A stretch of 64,000 bases of DNA from Pseudomonadota bacterium. Its GTDB lineage: Bacteria; Pseudomonadota; Alphaproteobacteria; Rhizobiales; MH13. The stretch covers positions 62,001 through 126,000 of the forward strand of contig JBCCPK010000004.1 in assembly GCA_039024915.1 (NCBI GenBank), read 5' to 3'. The notes beneath the pieces are model-generated. The model was given only the letters and a program-made list of their open reading frames with translations, did not search any database and had not been told where the DNA came from. A program made the translations under genes and the position numbers. Positions 53,088-62,270 of the stretch are shown here, piece after piece. The first letter of the stretch is position 1, and each line of letters starts with the position of its first letter.

Positions 53088-54128
53088 ATGGCGCAAGTAA
53101 AAGTAAAAACGATGGAAGAGTTCGCTGCACTCAGCGGGCTCTCCCGTCCAACGGTCTCGAAATATTTTTACGACCCCAACAGCGTTCGGCCGAAGACCCG
53201 GGCCCGGATCGAAGAAGCTCTGGACCGGTACGATTACCGTCCGAACGTTTATGCGATGAACCAAAACCGGGATTTGACCCGGACTGTCGGCATCGTGGTC
53301 CCGTTCCTTGCTGATCCATTTTTTTCTGAGATTTCGCGCAAAATCGAACTGCTATGCGTGGAAGCCGGGTTTCGGCCCCTGCTGTTCAGTTCGCATGGAG
53401 AGCGTTCGCTTGAAGTGGAAAACCTGAAGAGCTTGTTGGCCCTGAAACCTGCCGGTGCGCTGCTTGCACCACTTGGCCGGCACTCCGACCGCGAGATGAT
53501 CGATGCGTTCTGCGGCGAAGTACCGACGGTTCTGTTTGACAGCAATCTTGAAGGCGTTGCCAATGCGTTCATCGGTACGGACAATCGCCAAAGCGTCGGC
53601 GTGATCGTGCGTTACCTTTGCGACAGCGGTGAGCCGCCATGCCTGTTTGAAAATCGGCGAGCACCCAATCCGAATGTTCGTTCGAAGATGGATGCATATG
53701 TTGCTGCGATGGAGGACTGCGGCCACGCGCCACAAATTGTCTACGCCGATGCTGATGGCTGGGATTTCGAACGCACCGGGTTCGAAGGCGGCCGCAGAGC
53801 GCTGATCGAAAGGGCGTTTAAATCCAATACGGTCCTGTGCGGTAACGATCGTCTCGCTGTCGGTTTCCTTGCTGCTGCCTACGAGCAGGGAATGCGGGTT
53901 GGTAAGGGAGACGGCTGCGCCCTCCGGGTTGCTGGGCACGACGATCATCCCTTCTCGCGGTTCACCTGTCCCCCGCTCACCACGGTCTCTCAGGATACTA
54001 CTCGGATCGCCGAGCACTCCTTGCGGCTTCTGCGCGATCAACTCGCAGAACGGCATGTACGTCGTCCGGCGGACGCGCGCACAACGATCCTTTTTGAAGG
54101 CCAGATCGTCAATCGCGCGTCGGCCTAA
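53088..54128 (+). CDS. LacI-family regulator of the polyol operon
   Basis: This 346-residue repressor has a LacI HTH (VKTMEEFAALSGLSRPTVSKYFYDPNSV, residues 5-32), hinge YRPNVYAMNQNRDLT and a sugar-binding core (VGIVVPFLADPFFSEISR, ALLAPLGRHSD, TVLFDSN, AHDDHPFSRFTCPPLTTV-like C-terminal). It is 152 bases before the smoE-like gene on the same strand, with a palindromic candidate operator between them at 54198. It probably represses the mannitol/sorbitol genes until a polyol binds. The HTH differs clearly from the inositol regulator. Confidence 0.87.
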   Translation: MAQVKVKTMEEFAALSGLSRPTVSKYFYDPNSVRPKTRARIEEALDRYDYRPNVYAMNQNRDLTRTVGIVVPFLADPFFSEISRKIELLCVEAGFRPLLFSSHGERSLEVENLKSLLALKPAGALLAPLGRHSDREMIDAFCGEVPTVLFDSNLEGVANAFIGTDNRQSVGVIVRYLCDSGEPPCLFENRRAPNPNVRSKMDAYVAAMEDCGHAPQIVYADADGWDFERTGFEGGRRALIERAFKSNTVLCGNDRLAVGFLAAAYEQGMRVGKGDGCALRVAGHDDHPFSRFTCPPLTTVSQDTTRIAEHSLRLLRDQLAERHVRRPADARTTILFEGQIVNRASA

Positions 54129-54197
54129 CGCGTTCCGTAGGCAAGGTTTTCTCCGCAAGCGCCGCGCGTTGAAGCACCTCGTAGGCCGGACAAAAAA

Positions 54198-54211
54198 TTG
54201 ACGCGCGTAAA
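54198..54211. promoter_or_regulatory. Candidate LacI-type operator of the polyol operon
   Basis: TTGACGCGCGTAAA contains the perfect palindrome ACGCGCGT flanked symmetrically by TT and AA, a LacI-style centre-CG operator. It overlaps the region just upstream of the -35-like TTGACA (54217-54222) and precedes the binding-protein gene by about 70 bases. Confidence 0.45.
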
Positions 54212-54216
54212 ATATG

Positions 54217-54246
54217 TTGACAGAGCTTTGGTCTCCTACGTACGGT
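54217..54246 (+). promoter_or_regulatory. Candidate sigma-70 promoter of the smo operon
   Basis: TTGACA (54217-54222), a perfect -35, is followed 18 bases later by TACGGT (54241-54246), a weak -10. It lies 35 bases before the GGGAGGG ribosome site of the binding-protein gene. Confidence 0.4.
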
Positions 54247-54280
54247 AAGCGTGCAAAAAAAGAATGTCCGGGAGGGACCA

Positions 54281-55591
54281 ATGAGCATCACCAAGAAGCT
54301 GTGCGCGGCCACAGCCCTAACGCTTGCCATGTCCGGCGGCTATGCCATCGCGCAGGACGCAACGATCACCATCGCCACAGTGAACAATGGCGATATGATC
54401 CGCATGCAAGGATACACAGACCAGTTTACGGCGGAAACCGGTATCAATGTTGAGTGGGTCACGCTCGAAGAGAATGTTCTTCGGCAGCGCGTCACGACGG
54501 ACATCACCACCAATGGTGGTCAATTCGACATCATGACCATCGGCATGTACGAGGCGCCAATCTGGGGCTCCAACGAATGGTTGGTGCCACTGGATAACCT
54601 TTCCGAAGAGTACGATGTCGGCGACATCCTGCCGGCGATGGCTGGCGGCCTGTCCTACGACGGTACCCTCTTCGCAGCGCCGTTTTACGGCGAAAGCTCG
54701 ATGGTCATGTACCGCACGGACCTGATGGAGGCTGCTGGCCTCGAAATGCCAACTGCTCCCACCTGGGATTTCATCCGCGAAGCGGCTGCGGCAATGACCG
54801 ATCGCGATAACGACATCAATGGAATCTGCCTGCGTGGAAAGGCCGGTTGGGGCGAAGGCGGCGCGTTCATCACCGCTATGTCGAACTCGTTCGGCGCTCG
54901 CTGGTTCGACGAGGACTGGAATGCTCAGTTCGACACCGAAGCCTGGTCCAACACGCTCAACTTCTTCAAAGACATGATGGATGCGTCCGGTCCGACCGGG
55001 TATGCAACCAACGGCTTCAACGAAAACCTGTCGCTCTTCAACCAGGGCAAATGCGGCATGTGGATTGACGCCACTGTGGCCGCATCCTTTGTGACCGGCG
55101 ACGACTCCACCGTTGCAGACTCTGTTGGGTTTGCCCTTGCGCCGGACAACGGCCTTGGCAAGCGTTCCAACTGGTTGTGGGCATGGGCTCTTGCGATCCC
55201 CGCTGGCACCCAGCAGGTCGAAGAAGCCACCACCTTCATCGAGTGGGCAACCTCGAAGGAATACATCGAGCTCGTCGCTGAGAATGAAGGTTGGGCCAAT
55301 GTTCCTCCGGGAGCACGGCAGTCGCTGTACGAAAACCCCGAATATCAGGCGGTCCCGTTCGCGCAGATGACGCTCGATTCGATCCTGTCGGCGGACCCCA
55401 ACGATTCCACGGTTGACCCTTCACCTTATGTCGGCATTCAGTTTGCAGCCATTCCCGAGTTTGCGGGCATCGCAACCGAAGTCAGTCAGGAATTCTCGGC
55501 TGCCTACGCGGGCCAGCAAACGGTTGAAGAGGCTCTTGCCAAAGCACAGGCGCTGACCAACGACGCAATGGAAGCAGCAGGCTACCGCTAG
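54281..55591 (+). CDS. smoE: Polyol ABC transporter substrate-binding protein (SmoE-like)
   Basis: This 436-residue precursor has a signal peptide (MSITKKLCAATALTLAMSGGYAIAQ, cleavage near residue 25) and a family 1 extracellular solute-binding domain: ITIATVNNGDMIRMQGYTDQF, ATDITTNGGQFDIMTIG, APFYGESSMVMYRTDLMEAAG and GPTGYATNGFNENLSLFNQGKCGMWIDATV. It matches SmoE-type sorbitol/mannitol binders of alphaproteobacteria. The ATG follows GGGAGGGACCA. It precedes two permeases, an ATPase and two polyol dehydrogenases, so its ligand is probably mannitol, sorbitol or arabitol. Confidence 0.9.
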   Translation: MSITKKLCAATALTLAMSGGYAIAQDATITIATVNNGDMIRMQGYTDQFTAETGINVEWVTLEENVLRQRVTTDITTNGGQFDIMTIGMYEAPIWGSNEWLVPLDNLSEEYDVGDILPAMAGGLSYDGTLFAAPFYGESSMVMYRTDLMEAAGLEMPTAPTWDFIREAAAAMTDRDNDINGICLRGKAGWGEGGAFITAMSNSFGARWFDEDWNAQFDTEAWSNTLNFFKDMMDASGPTGYATNGFNENLSLFNQGKCGMWIDATVAASFVTGDDSTVADSVGFALAPDNGLGKRSNWLWAWALAIPAGTQQVEEATTFIEWATSKEYIELVAENEGWANVPPGARQSLYENPEYQAVPFAQMTLDSILSADPNDSTVDPSPYVGIQFAAIPEFAGIATEVSQEFSAAYAGQQTVEEALAKAQALTNDAMEAAGYR

Positions 55592-55637
55592 TCGTCCTTG
55601 CCAGAGGCTTTCTCGTAAAGCCTACGCGCATTCAAGC

Positions 55638-55667
55638 CGGAGGGCGGCGCCCTTAAGCCGCCCTCCG
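55638..55667 (+). repeat. Strong hairpin between smoE and smoF
   Basis: CGGAGGGCGGC (55638-55648) and GCCGCCCTCCG (55657-55667) form a perfect 11-bp stem with an 8-base loop. No T-run follows, so it is not a typical terminator; it probably protects smoE mRNA from 3' decay, giving more binding protein than permease. Confidence 0.7.
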
Positions 55668-55790
55668 CACAGATTGACCTCCCCCCAGAATACCCACCGT
55701 CACCCTTTTGGACGGGCGCGATCCTTTTTTAGGGACCCGTGCCAGTCAACGCACGAAGTGTATTCAGAGGTATCGCCGAGAGGTTCTGCT

Positions 55791-56669
55791 ATGGCCACCA
55801 AAGCATCTCGCTCCGCCGCTCGCATCATGATGGCGCCAGCCGTTGTCCTCCTATTGGGATGGATGCTCGTGCCGCTGATCATGACGCTATACTTCTCGTT
55901 CAAGCGGTACTTGCCGCTGCGAGGAGACAGCCTCGAACGCGGGCTCGACTGGGTGGGTTTTGAAAACTACGCCCGGTTCATCTCATCGAGTTCGTTCTGG
56001 CCGTCGGTTCAAACCACGCTGGTTATGGTTGGCGGGGTGTTGGTCATCACCGTGGTACTCGGCATCCTATTGGCGTTGTTGCTCAACCAGCCAATTTGGG
56101 GCCAGGGCGTTGTGCGCATACTCGTGATCGCGCCTTTCTTTGTCATGCCGACCGTTTCGGCACTGGTGTGGAAGAACATGTTCATGGACCCCGTAAACGG
56201 GATCCTGTCGCACTTGTGGCGCTTCTTTGGGGCCGAGCCGGTCTCTTGGCTGTCAGATGCGTCGTTGCAGTCGATCATCCTGATCGTGTCTTGGCAGTGG
56301 CTGCCATTCGCCACGCTCATCCTTTTGACCGCGATCCAATCATTGGACAGCGAGCAGCTTGAAGCCGCCGAAATGGATGGCGCGCCGCCGCTTTCGCGTT
56401 TCTGGTTTCTCATCCTGCCACACCTGTCGCGCGCAATCACGATCGTGATCTTGATCCAGACGATTTTCCTTCTGTCGATTTTCGCGGAAATCTTCGTCAC
56501 AACCGGCGGTGCCTTTGGTACCCGGACGCTGACCTACCTGATCTTCCAGCGCGTCATTGACAGCCAGAACATCGGCCTTGGGTCCGCTGGCGGTGTCTAC
56601 GCCATCATCCTTGCCAACATCGTCGCGATCTTCCTCATGCGGATCGTCGGCAAGAATCTGGACCGATAG
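55791..56669 (+). CDS. smoF: Polyol ABC transporter permease (SmoF-like)
   Basis: This 292-residue CUT1 permease has six helices, starting IMMAPAVVLLLGWMLVPLIMT. The EAA loop is EQLEAAEMDGAPPLSRFWFLILPHLSR (EAAEMDGA). Other typical phrases are LLNQPIWGQGVVRILVIAPFFVMP and GGAFGTRTLTYLIFQRV. ATG 55791 (MATKASRSA) follows GAGAGG; the frame is open upstream but runs through the intergenic region. It pairs with the next permease. The substrate is inferred from the dehydrogenases downstream. Confidence 0.9.
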   Translation: MATKASRSAARIMMAPAVVLLLGWMLVPLIMTLYFSFKRYLPLRGDSLERGLDWVGFENYARFISSSSFWPSVQTTLVMVGGVLVITVVLGILLALLLNQPIWGQGVVRILVIAPFFVMPTVSALVWKNMFMDPVNGILSHLWRFFGAEPVSWLSDASLQSIILIVSWQWLPFATLILLTAIQSLDSEQLEAAEMDGAPPLSRFWFLILPHLSRAITIVILIQTIFLLSIFAEIFVTTGGAFGTRTLTYLIFQRVIDSQNIGLGSAGGVYAIILANIVAIFLMRIVGKNLDR

Positions 56670-56681
56670 GGGGATACGCCA

Positions 56682-57512
56682 ATGGCACGTGCAATCACGA
56701 CGCAACGCAAGATCGCGTGGACCGCCCTGGCTTGGACCGTCGGCCTGATCATCTTTTTTCCGATCTACTGGACGATCCTCACCAGCTTCAAAACCGAAGC
56801 CCAGGCGATCAACGATCCACCGCTGTTCTTCTTCTTTGATTGGACCCTGGAAAACTATGCCGTCGTGCAGGAGCGCTCGGACTATATGAGCTTCCTTTGG
56901 AACTCGGTCATCGTCGCCGGTGGTTCCACTTTGCTCGGCATCATCGTGGCTGTCCCGGCGGCTTGGTCAATGGCCTTCGTCCCCTCCAAGCGTACCAAGG
57001 ACATTTTGCTTTGGATGCTGTCCACCAAAATGCTGCCCGCCGTGGGTGTGTTGTACCCGATTTCGCTGCTGTTCATTCAGTTGGGGCTTCTTGATACCCG
57101 CATAGGCCTCGTTCTGGTGCTGATGCTGATCAACCTGCCGATCATCGTGTGGATGCTTTACACCTACTTCAAGGAGATCCCGGGTGAGATCCTCGAAGCT
57201 GCACGCATGGACGGCGCAGGTTTGAAAGAGGAAATCCTGTACGTCCTCACGCCCATGGCCGTGCCGGGGATTGCGTCCACCATCCTGCTGAACTTCATCC
57301 TCGCTTGGAACGAGGCGTTTTGGACGCTCAACCTGACTGCTGCCTCAGCCGCCCCCCTGACGGCCTTCATTGCGAGCTACTCAAGCCCCGAGGGCCTTTT
57401 CTTTGCCAAGCTGTCGGCGGCCTCCACCATGGCCATCGCGCCAATCCTCATCCTTGGCTGGTTCAGCCAGAAGCAGCTCGTGCGTGGCCTCACGTTCGGC
57501 GCCGTCAAATAA
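56682..57512 (+). CDS. smoG: Polyol ABC transporter permease (SmoG-like)
   Basis: This 276-residue CUT1 permease has six helices (first: ALAWTVGLIIFFPIYWTILTSF) and the EAA loop GEILEAARMDGAGLKEEILYVLTPM. ILLNFILAWNEAFWTLNL is a typical CUT1 motif near helix 5, and the C-terminal FSQKQLVRGLTFGAVK is the usual QKxxVxGLTxGAVK tail. It follows smoF by 12 bases and precedes smoK by 12. Confidence 0.92.
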   Translation: MARAITTQRKIAWTALAWTVGLIIFFPIYWTILTSFKTEAQAINDPPLFFFFDWTLENYAVVQERSDYMSFLWNSVIVAGGSTLLGIIVAVPAAWSMAFVPSKRTKDILLWMLSTKMLPAVGVLYPISLLFIQLGLLDTRIGLVLVLMLINLPIIVWMLYTYFKEIPGEILEAARMDGAGLKEEILYVLTPMAVPGIASTILLNFILAWNEAFWTLNLTAASAAPLTAFIASYSSPEGLFFAKLSAASTMAIAPILILGWFSQKQLVRGLTFGAVK

Positions 57513-57524
57513 GGACCTACGATC

Positions 57525-58529
57525 ATGGGAAACATCGTGCTCGACCAAGTGGAAAAGTCCTTCGGCAATGTGAAGGTGATCCATCCGCTTGACCTGGAAA
57601 TCAATGATGGCGAGTTTGTTGTCTTTGTTGGTCCGTCCGGTTGCGGAAAATCCACCCTTTTGCGGCTTATCGCCGGCCTTGAAGACATGACCGGTGGACA
57701 TATCCGCATCGACGGCAAAGACGCCACAAACGTACCGCCGGCAAAGCGCGGCCTCGCGATGGTGTTTCAGTCCTACGCACTTTATCCGCACATGTCGGTC
57801 CGCAAGAATATCGCCTTTCCGTTGCGTATGGCCAAGATGGATCAAGCAGAGCAGACCAGGCGTGTTGAACAGGCTGCCGCCGTGCTCAATCTGACCGACT
57901 ATCTCGACCGCCGACCGGCGGCCCTTTCCGGTGGTCAGCGCCAGCGCGTCGCCATTGGTCGCGCGATTGTTCGCGAACCTTCCGCGTTCCTGTTTGACGA
58001 ACCCTTGTCGAACCTTGACGCAGCTTTGCGTGTGGGCATGCGCTTAGAAATCTCCGAGATGCATGATCGGCTCAAAACCACCATGATATACGTGACCCAC
58101 GATCAGGTGGAGGCCATGACGATGGCCGACAAAATCGTTGTGTTGCAGGGTGGCGTCATTGAACAGGTCGGTAGCCCATTGGAGTTGTACCGTGCGCCGC
58201 GCAACAGGTTTGTTGCGGGATTTATCGGTTCGCCGAAGATGAATTTTCTGGAAGGTGAGGAAGCCGCAAAGCACAGCGCGCACACTATCGGCATCCGCCC
58301 CGAGCACCTCACGCCTTCGGCAACGGAGGGGCCGTGGAAAGGCACAATCGGGGTCTCTGAGCATCTGGGTTCCGACACCTTCTTCCATGTCCATATGGAG
58401 GGCCGGGCGGAGCCGATCACGGTGCGTGCGGGCGGCGAAGTGGACATGCATCATGGTGATACAATATTCCTGACACCGGACGCCGAGCGGGTCCACAAGT
58501 TCAGTGCCGAGGGCCTTCGGATCGAGTGA
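57525..58529 (+). CDS. smoK: Polyol ABC transporter ATP-binding protein (SmoK-like)
   Basis: This 334-residue MalK-type ATPase has Walker [16 protein letters not shown]-loop [14 protein letters not shown], signature [16 protein letters not shown], Walker [16 protein letters not shown] and switch His in [13 protein letters not shown]-terminal regulatory TOBE domain follows (residues about 240-334, IGIRPEHLT). It overlaps the dehydrogenase start by one base (TGATG). Confidence 0.94.
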   Translation: MGNIVLDQVEKSFGNVKVIHPLDLEINDGEFVVFVGPSGCGKSTLLRLIAGLEDMTGGHIRIDGKDATNVPPAKRGLAMVFQSYALYPHMSVRKNIAFPLRMAKMDQAEQTRRVEQAAAVLNLTDYLDRRPAALSGGQRQRVAIGRAIVREPSAFLFDEPLSNLDAALRVGMRLEISEMHDRLKTTMIYVTHDQVEAMTMADKIVVLQGGVIEQVGSPLELYRAPRNRFVAGFIGSPKMNFLEGEEAAKHSAHTIGIRPEHLTPSATEGPWKGTIGVSEHLGSDTFFHVHMEGRAEPITVRAGGEVDMHHGDTIFLTPDAERVHKFSAEGLRIE

Positions 58530-59293
58530 TGCGGCTTGCAGGGAAGAACGCGCTCATAACAGGAGCCGCTCGGGGTATCGGACTTGCCTTTGCGACGAGC
58601 TACGTTGCGCAGGGAGCGAAGGTCTGCATCGCGGATATCGATTTTGATCGAGCGCAGAAGTCCGCTGAAGAAATTGGAGCTTCGGCGGTGCGGATGGATG
58701 TCAGCAACCCCGAGAGCATTGATGCAGGGGTCGGCGAGGCTGTGTCACAACTCGGGTATATCGATATCCTGATCAACAATGCCGCGATCTTCACCGCTGC
58801 TCCGATTACCGAGATCAAACGGGAAGACTACGACCGCACCTTCATGATCAATGTTGCCGGTACACTGTTCACCATGCAGGCCGTTGCCCGCCATATGATT
58901 GATCGCGGAATCAAGGGTAAGATCATCAACATGGCTAGCCAGGCGGGCCGCAGAGGCGAGCCGCTTGTGGCAGTCTACTGTGCCTCAAAGGCAGCGGTGA
59001 TCAGCCTCACGCAGTCCGCAGGCCTCAATCTCATTAAGCACGGCATCAACGTCAACGCGATCGCGCCTGGTGTTGTCGATGGAGAGCATTGGGAAGGGGT
59101 GGACGCGCTGTTTGCGAAGCTGGAGAACAAGCCTGTCGGCCAGAAGAAAAGGGAAGTGGGGGCGAGCGTTCCGTATGGGCGCATGGGTCGTGCCGAAGAT
59201 CTGACAGGGATGGCTGTGTTCCTCGCTTCGAGCGAAGCCGACTACATCGTTGCGCAGACTTACAACGTGGATGGTGGCCAATGGATGAGCTAG
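58529..59293 (+). CDS. smoS: SDR-family sorbitol dehydrogenase (SmoS-like)
   Basis: This 254-residue short-chain dehydrogenase has the NAD motif NALITGAARGIGLAFA, DILINNAAIFTAAP, active-site Ser in NMASQAGRRGEP and the YxxxK in YCASKAAVISL. It matches galactitol/sorbitol dehydrogenase SmoS, which oxidises D-sorbitol to fructose and galactitol to tagatose. The ATG at 58529 shares a base with the smoK stop; a GTG codon precedes it. The last 13 bases overlap the mannitol dehydrogenase start. Confidence 0.9.
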   Translation: MRLAGKNALITGAARGIGLAFATSYVAQGAKVCIADIDFDRAQKSAEEIGASAVRMDVSNPESIDAGVGEAVSQLGYIDILINNAAIFTAAPITEIKREDYDRTFMINVAGTLFTMQAVARHMIDRGIKGKIINMASQAGRRGEPLVAVYCASKAAVISLTQSAGLNLIKHGINVNAIAPGVVDGEHWEGVDALFAKLENKPVGQKKREVGASVPYGRMGRAEDLTGMAVFLASSEADYIVAQTYNVDGGQWMS

Positions 59294-60816
59294 CGTCCAA
59301 GCCTGACGGTCAGCATCTTCAGCTGTGCAACGATATGTTGGACCAGCTGCCCGCGAGCATCGAACGGCCGCGCTACGATCGGGCACAGCTGACCGCCGGT
59401 ATTGTTCATATCGGCGTCGGGAACTTCCATCGCGCGCATCAGGCCTGGTACCTTCACCGGCTCATGCAGATGGGCGAGGCGTATGACTGGGCGATCATAG
59501 GCGCAGGCGTCCGCCCTTATGATACCAAGATGCGTTCAGCGCTGCTGGAGCAGGATTGTCTAACCACCCTCATCGAGCTCGACCCGTCGGCGACATCAGC
59601 GGAAATCGTTGGTTCAATGAGCGATTATGCGCCGGTCGAAGACGGCAATGGCGCCCTTATCGCTCAACTGTCCGATCCTTTCATCCGCATCGTGTCACTC
59701 ACGGTGACCGAGGGCGGCTATTACATCGATCCGGCGACTGGGGCATTCGATTGGCAAGACCCCGACATTCAACACGATGCAGCGAACCCTGCCGCACCAC
59801 GCACAGCTTTCGGTGCGATCATTGCAGCGCTGCGATTGCGCAAGGATGCGGGAGTAGGCCCCTTTTCCGTTCTGAGCTGCGACAACCTCCAGGGCAATGG
59901 TGCAATCGTCCGACAGACCATTGTGTCGCTCGCCCGTTTGAGCGATCCCGCGCTTGCAGATTGGATCGACGCCAGCGCGGCGTTCCCCAATTGCATGGTT
60001 GATTGCATCGTGCCCGCCACCGGGCCCGCCGAACGTGCCATGGTCAACCGTTTCGGTTTGGATGACGCGGCGCCCGTGACCCACGAAAACTTCCGCCAAT
60101 GGGTGATTGAGGATGCCTTCTGCGCCGGGCGCCCGGATTGGGACAAGGTTGGCGCGACTTTCACGGACGATGTTCACGCCTATGAAGCTATGAAGCTGCG
60201 CGTCTTGAACGCTGGTCATCAGGTGCTCGCAAACGCTGGCGAGCTTCTCAGCGTTGAGACGATTTATGGATGCATGGCACATCCGGCTATCGGCCCGTTC
60301 TTTCATGATGTGATGGGGGCCGAGGTTCTTCCACATGTTGACCCGGTGCCCGGTATGACGCCCTCAGCCTATCTCGAGCTGATCTCGACGCGTTTTGCCA
60401 ACCCCGCCATCCGCGATACGACACGTCGCGTGGCTTTTGATGGTTCATCAAGGCACACCGGTTTCCTCTTGCCGACAATCCGCGATGGTTTGGCAGCCGA
60501 TGCACCCGTGGAAGGATTGGCGCTTGTCGAAGCGTTGTGGGCACGCATGTGCGAGGGAACGCGTGAGGATGGATCAACGATCGAGCCGAACGATCCGCAT
60601 TGGTCGTCCCTGCAGAGCGCAGCTGGGGAAGCCCGGAACAATCCGATTGCATGGTTAGAGCAACAGGCGGTTTACGGCGACTTGTCCCGGAACAGGCGGT
60701 TTGCGGACTGTTTTGGTCGCTGGCTGCAAATGGTCTGGTCCGAAGGAACGAGGAGCGCAATTGAGCTCTACAGTACTACCAGTTCATCGGTGATCGGGCG
60801 CCAACAAGCACTCTAG
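59281..60816 (+). CDS. mtlK: Mannitol 2-dehydrogenase (MtlK-like)
   Basis: This 511-residue polyol-specific long-chain dehydrogenase oxidises D-mannitol to fructose. It has HIGVGNFHRAHQAWYLHRL (Rossmann start), GAGVRPYD, the catalytic Lys motif KLRVLNAGHQVLA (K-x4-N-x2-H) and SSRHTGFLLPTIRDG. ATG 59281 (MDELASKPDG) lies within the previous gene. It ends the smo operon; together with SmoS, it directs imported mannitol and sorbitol into fructose. No fructokinase is in the window. Confidence 0.9.
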   Translation: MDELASKPDGQHLQLCNDMLDQLPASIERPRYDRAQLTAGIVHIGVGNFHRAHQAWYLHRLMQMGEAYDWAIIGAGVRPYDTKMRSALLEQDCLTTLIELDPSATSAEIVGSMSDYAPVEDGNGALIAQLSDPFIRIVSLTVTEGGYYIDPATGAFDWQDPDIQHDAANPAAPRTAFGAIIAALRLRKDAGVGPFSVLSCDNLQGNGAIVRQTIVSLARLSDPALADWIDASAAFPNCMVDCIVPATGPAERAMVNRFGLDDAAPVTHENFRQWVIEDAFCAGRPDWDKVGATFTDDVHAYEAMKLRVLNAGHQVLANAGELLSVETIYGCMAHPAIGPFFHDVMGAEVLPHVDPVPGMTPSAYLELISTRFANPAIRDTTRRVAFDGSSRHTGFLLPTIRDGLAADAPVEGLALVEALWARMCEGTREDGSTIEPNDPHWSSLQSAAGEARNNPIAWLEQQAVYGDLSRNRRFADCFGRWLQMVWSEGTRSAIELYSTTSSSVIGRQQAL

Positions 60817-60940
60817 TGGTTAGAGCATTACGCATGCGTACGCCTTGCGGTATCCATCCGCAGATCGAGCTTGGTCTCGTTTGTTTTGAACCGAGAAGGC
60901 AGGCTTGCTCTTGTTTGGTATCACTGCACGCAGCTTCCTA

Positions 60941-61207
60941 TCATTGTTTCGCCAGCGCAGCTGGAGTTTCCGCTTTGCTGCTCGCTCGGCCCGCGATCGC
61001 CGCAACCACAACCGCCATCGCATAGGCTAGTTGTCCGACGATACAGATTGTTGCGGCGTGAGCTATAGCGGGGAGAGGCCCGCCCCCCGAGGCCCAAGAA
61101 AGGGACAAGACCAGTGTACTGAGGCCAATGAGAGCAGCCATAGCGACCGGTGCTTTCAGCGGCAGCATAACCAGTCCAAACCCGATCGCGATTCCGATGA
61201 TATCCAT
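60941..61207 (-). CDS. Small membrane protein next to polysaccharide genes
   Basis: This 88-residue protein has about three hydrophobic segments (IIGIAIGFGLVMLPLKAPVAMAALIG, LSTLVLSLSWASGGG, AAIICIVGQLAYAMAVVVAAIAG-like). I do not recognise it. ATG 61207 follows GGAGG by 5 bases on the minus strand, so it is preferred over ATG 61240. It is divergent from the NusG-like gene across about 390 bases. Function unknown. Confidence 0.5.
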   Translation of the reverse strand: MDIIGIAIGFGLVMLPLKAPVAMAALIGLSTLVLSLSWASGGGPLPAIAHAATICIVGQLAYAMAVVVAAIAGRASSKAETPAALAKQ

Positions 61208-61240
61208 AGCACCCTCCATTGCACTGAGGTTGGTTTTCAC

Positions 61241-61600
61241 CGGTTAAAGCCGGCTTAATTTTTGTGTCAGGCGGGCCGCGCCCCAGCGGCGTCCCTCAAG
61301 TTGTTTTGTCGAGTTTTTGGATCTCGCCTTAAAAAGGTTGCTTAGCTCGTCACGGACGTGGATACGCTAACAACCTGAAAAGCCGCGTGAATCGCGCGAC
61401 TGTCGGCACGGTTCTGGGCGATCTGTGATGGCCCAGCGAGACGCCTCATGCCGTTTACCTTAAGCCAACTAATTTTTCGTCAGCGTTAATCAAGAGTTTG
61501 TTTTTGGATGCGGGTGCTGTTTACGCTATGGACAACTGAAAGCGCGTGATGTTGCGTTGCGGCATAAGTGCGAAATGAGTGGATAGTGCGTCTCGTGAAT
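61241..61600. other. Divergent intergenic leader without a gene
   Basis: About 360 bases lie between the small membrane protein and the NusG-like gene. I see no coding sequence. AT-rich patches (CTAATTTTTCGTCAG near 61470; TTGTTTTTGG near 61498) could be promoter or repressor sites of a polysaccharide regulator; none has a clear consensus. Confidence 0.4.
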
Positions 61601-62149
61601 ATGTCGCCCTCGACCCAATCTGCCTCCGTTGAGCCGCGAGCGTCTAGCCAAGTCGGCCGATGGTTTGCGGTGCATACGCAGCCGCACCGCGAGCTTCCGG
61701 CAGAACAGCGCCTGCAGGCGCAGGGGTTCACCACTTTTGTGCCGAAAATCGACCGGACCATCCGGCATGCCCGCAAGATAAGCCAGGCGCAGCGACCGTT
61801 CTTTCCCGGTTACCTGTTCGTTCAATTCGACCCCGAAGCGACTGCTTGGCGCGCCATCAACGGAACGGTTGGGATTAAGCGATTGGTCATGCGCGGTGAC
61901 CGCCCCGCCCCGATACGTCGAGGTGTGATCGAGACGATGCTGCAGTCGGTAGACGAAGCGGGGCACCTGTTGTTTTCTCAACCCCTAAAGCCGGGCGATA
62001 AGGTCCGGTTGATCAACGGCCCCTTTGCCTATCAGCTTGGGGAACTGCAGCAGTTGCGGGCAAATGATCGCGCCCGCGTGCTTCTGTCGATGCTCGATAG
62101 CACTGTGCCAATCGTGACCCGGCGCCAGGATCTGGTACCGGCAGACTGA
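61601..62149 (+). CDS. NusG/RfaH-like antiterminator of a polysaccharide locus
   Basis: This 182-residue protein has the NGN domain of NusG paralogues (WFAVHTQPHRELPAEQRLQAQGFTTFVPK, PFFPGYLFVQFDPEATAWRAINGT). A KOW motif follows (LKPGDKVRLINGPFAYQLGEL). It is not the housekeeping NusG, which has the secE-rplK context. Placed directly before manC and fcl, it resembles the RfaH/UpxY/LoaP class that lets polymerase read through long polysaccharide operons. The ATG at 61601 is the first Met near the conserved part; a GTG at 61568 is the alternative. Confidence 0.88.
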   Translation: MSPSTQSASVEPRASSQVGRWFAVHTQPHRELPAEQRLQAQGFTTFVPKIDRTIRHARKISQAQRPFFPGYLFVQFDPEATAWRAINGTVGIKRLVMRGDRPAPIRRGVIETMLQSVDEAGHLLFSQPLKPGDKVRLINGPFAYQLGELQQLRANDRARVLLSMLDSTVPIVTRRQDLVPAD

Positions 62150-62270
62150 CGGTTAGCGCCAAGCGTACCCTGCTTGCCGTCAAATACAGTTGAGACGATG
62201 GGTGGAGCCTCTTCACCCAAAGTGCGGCAGCGTGGAAAAACCGTTTGCCGATAAGCGGAGGTAAGAGCCT

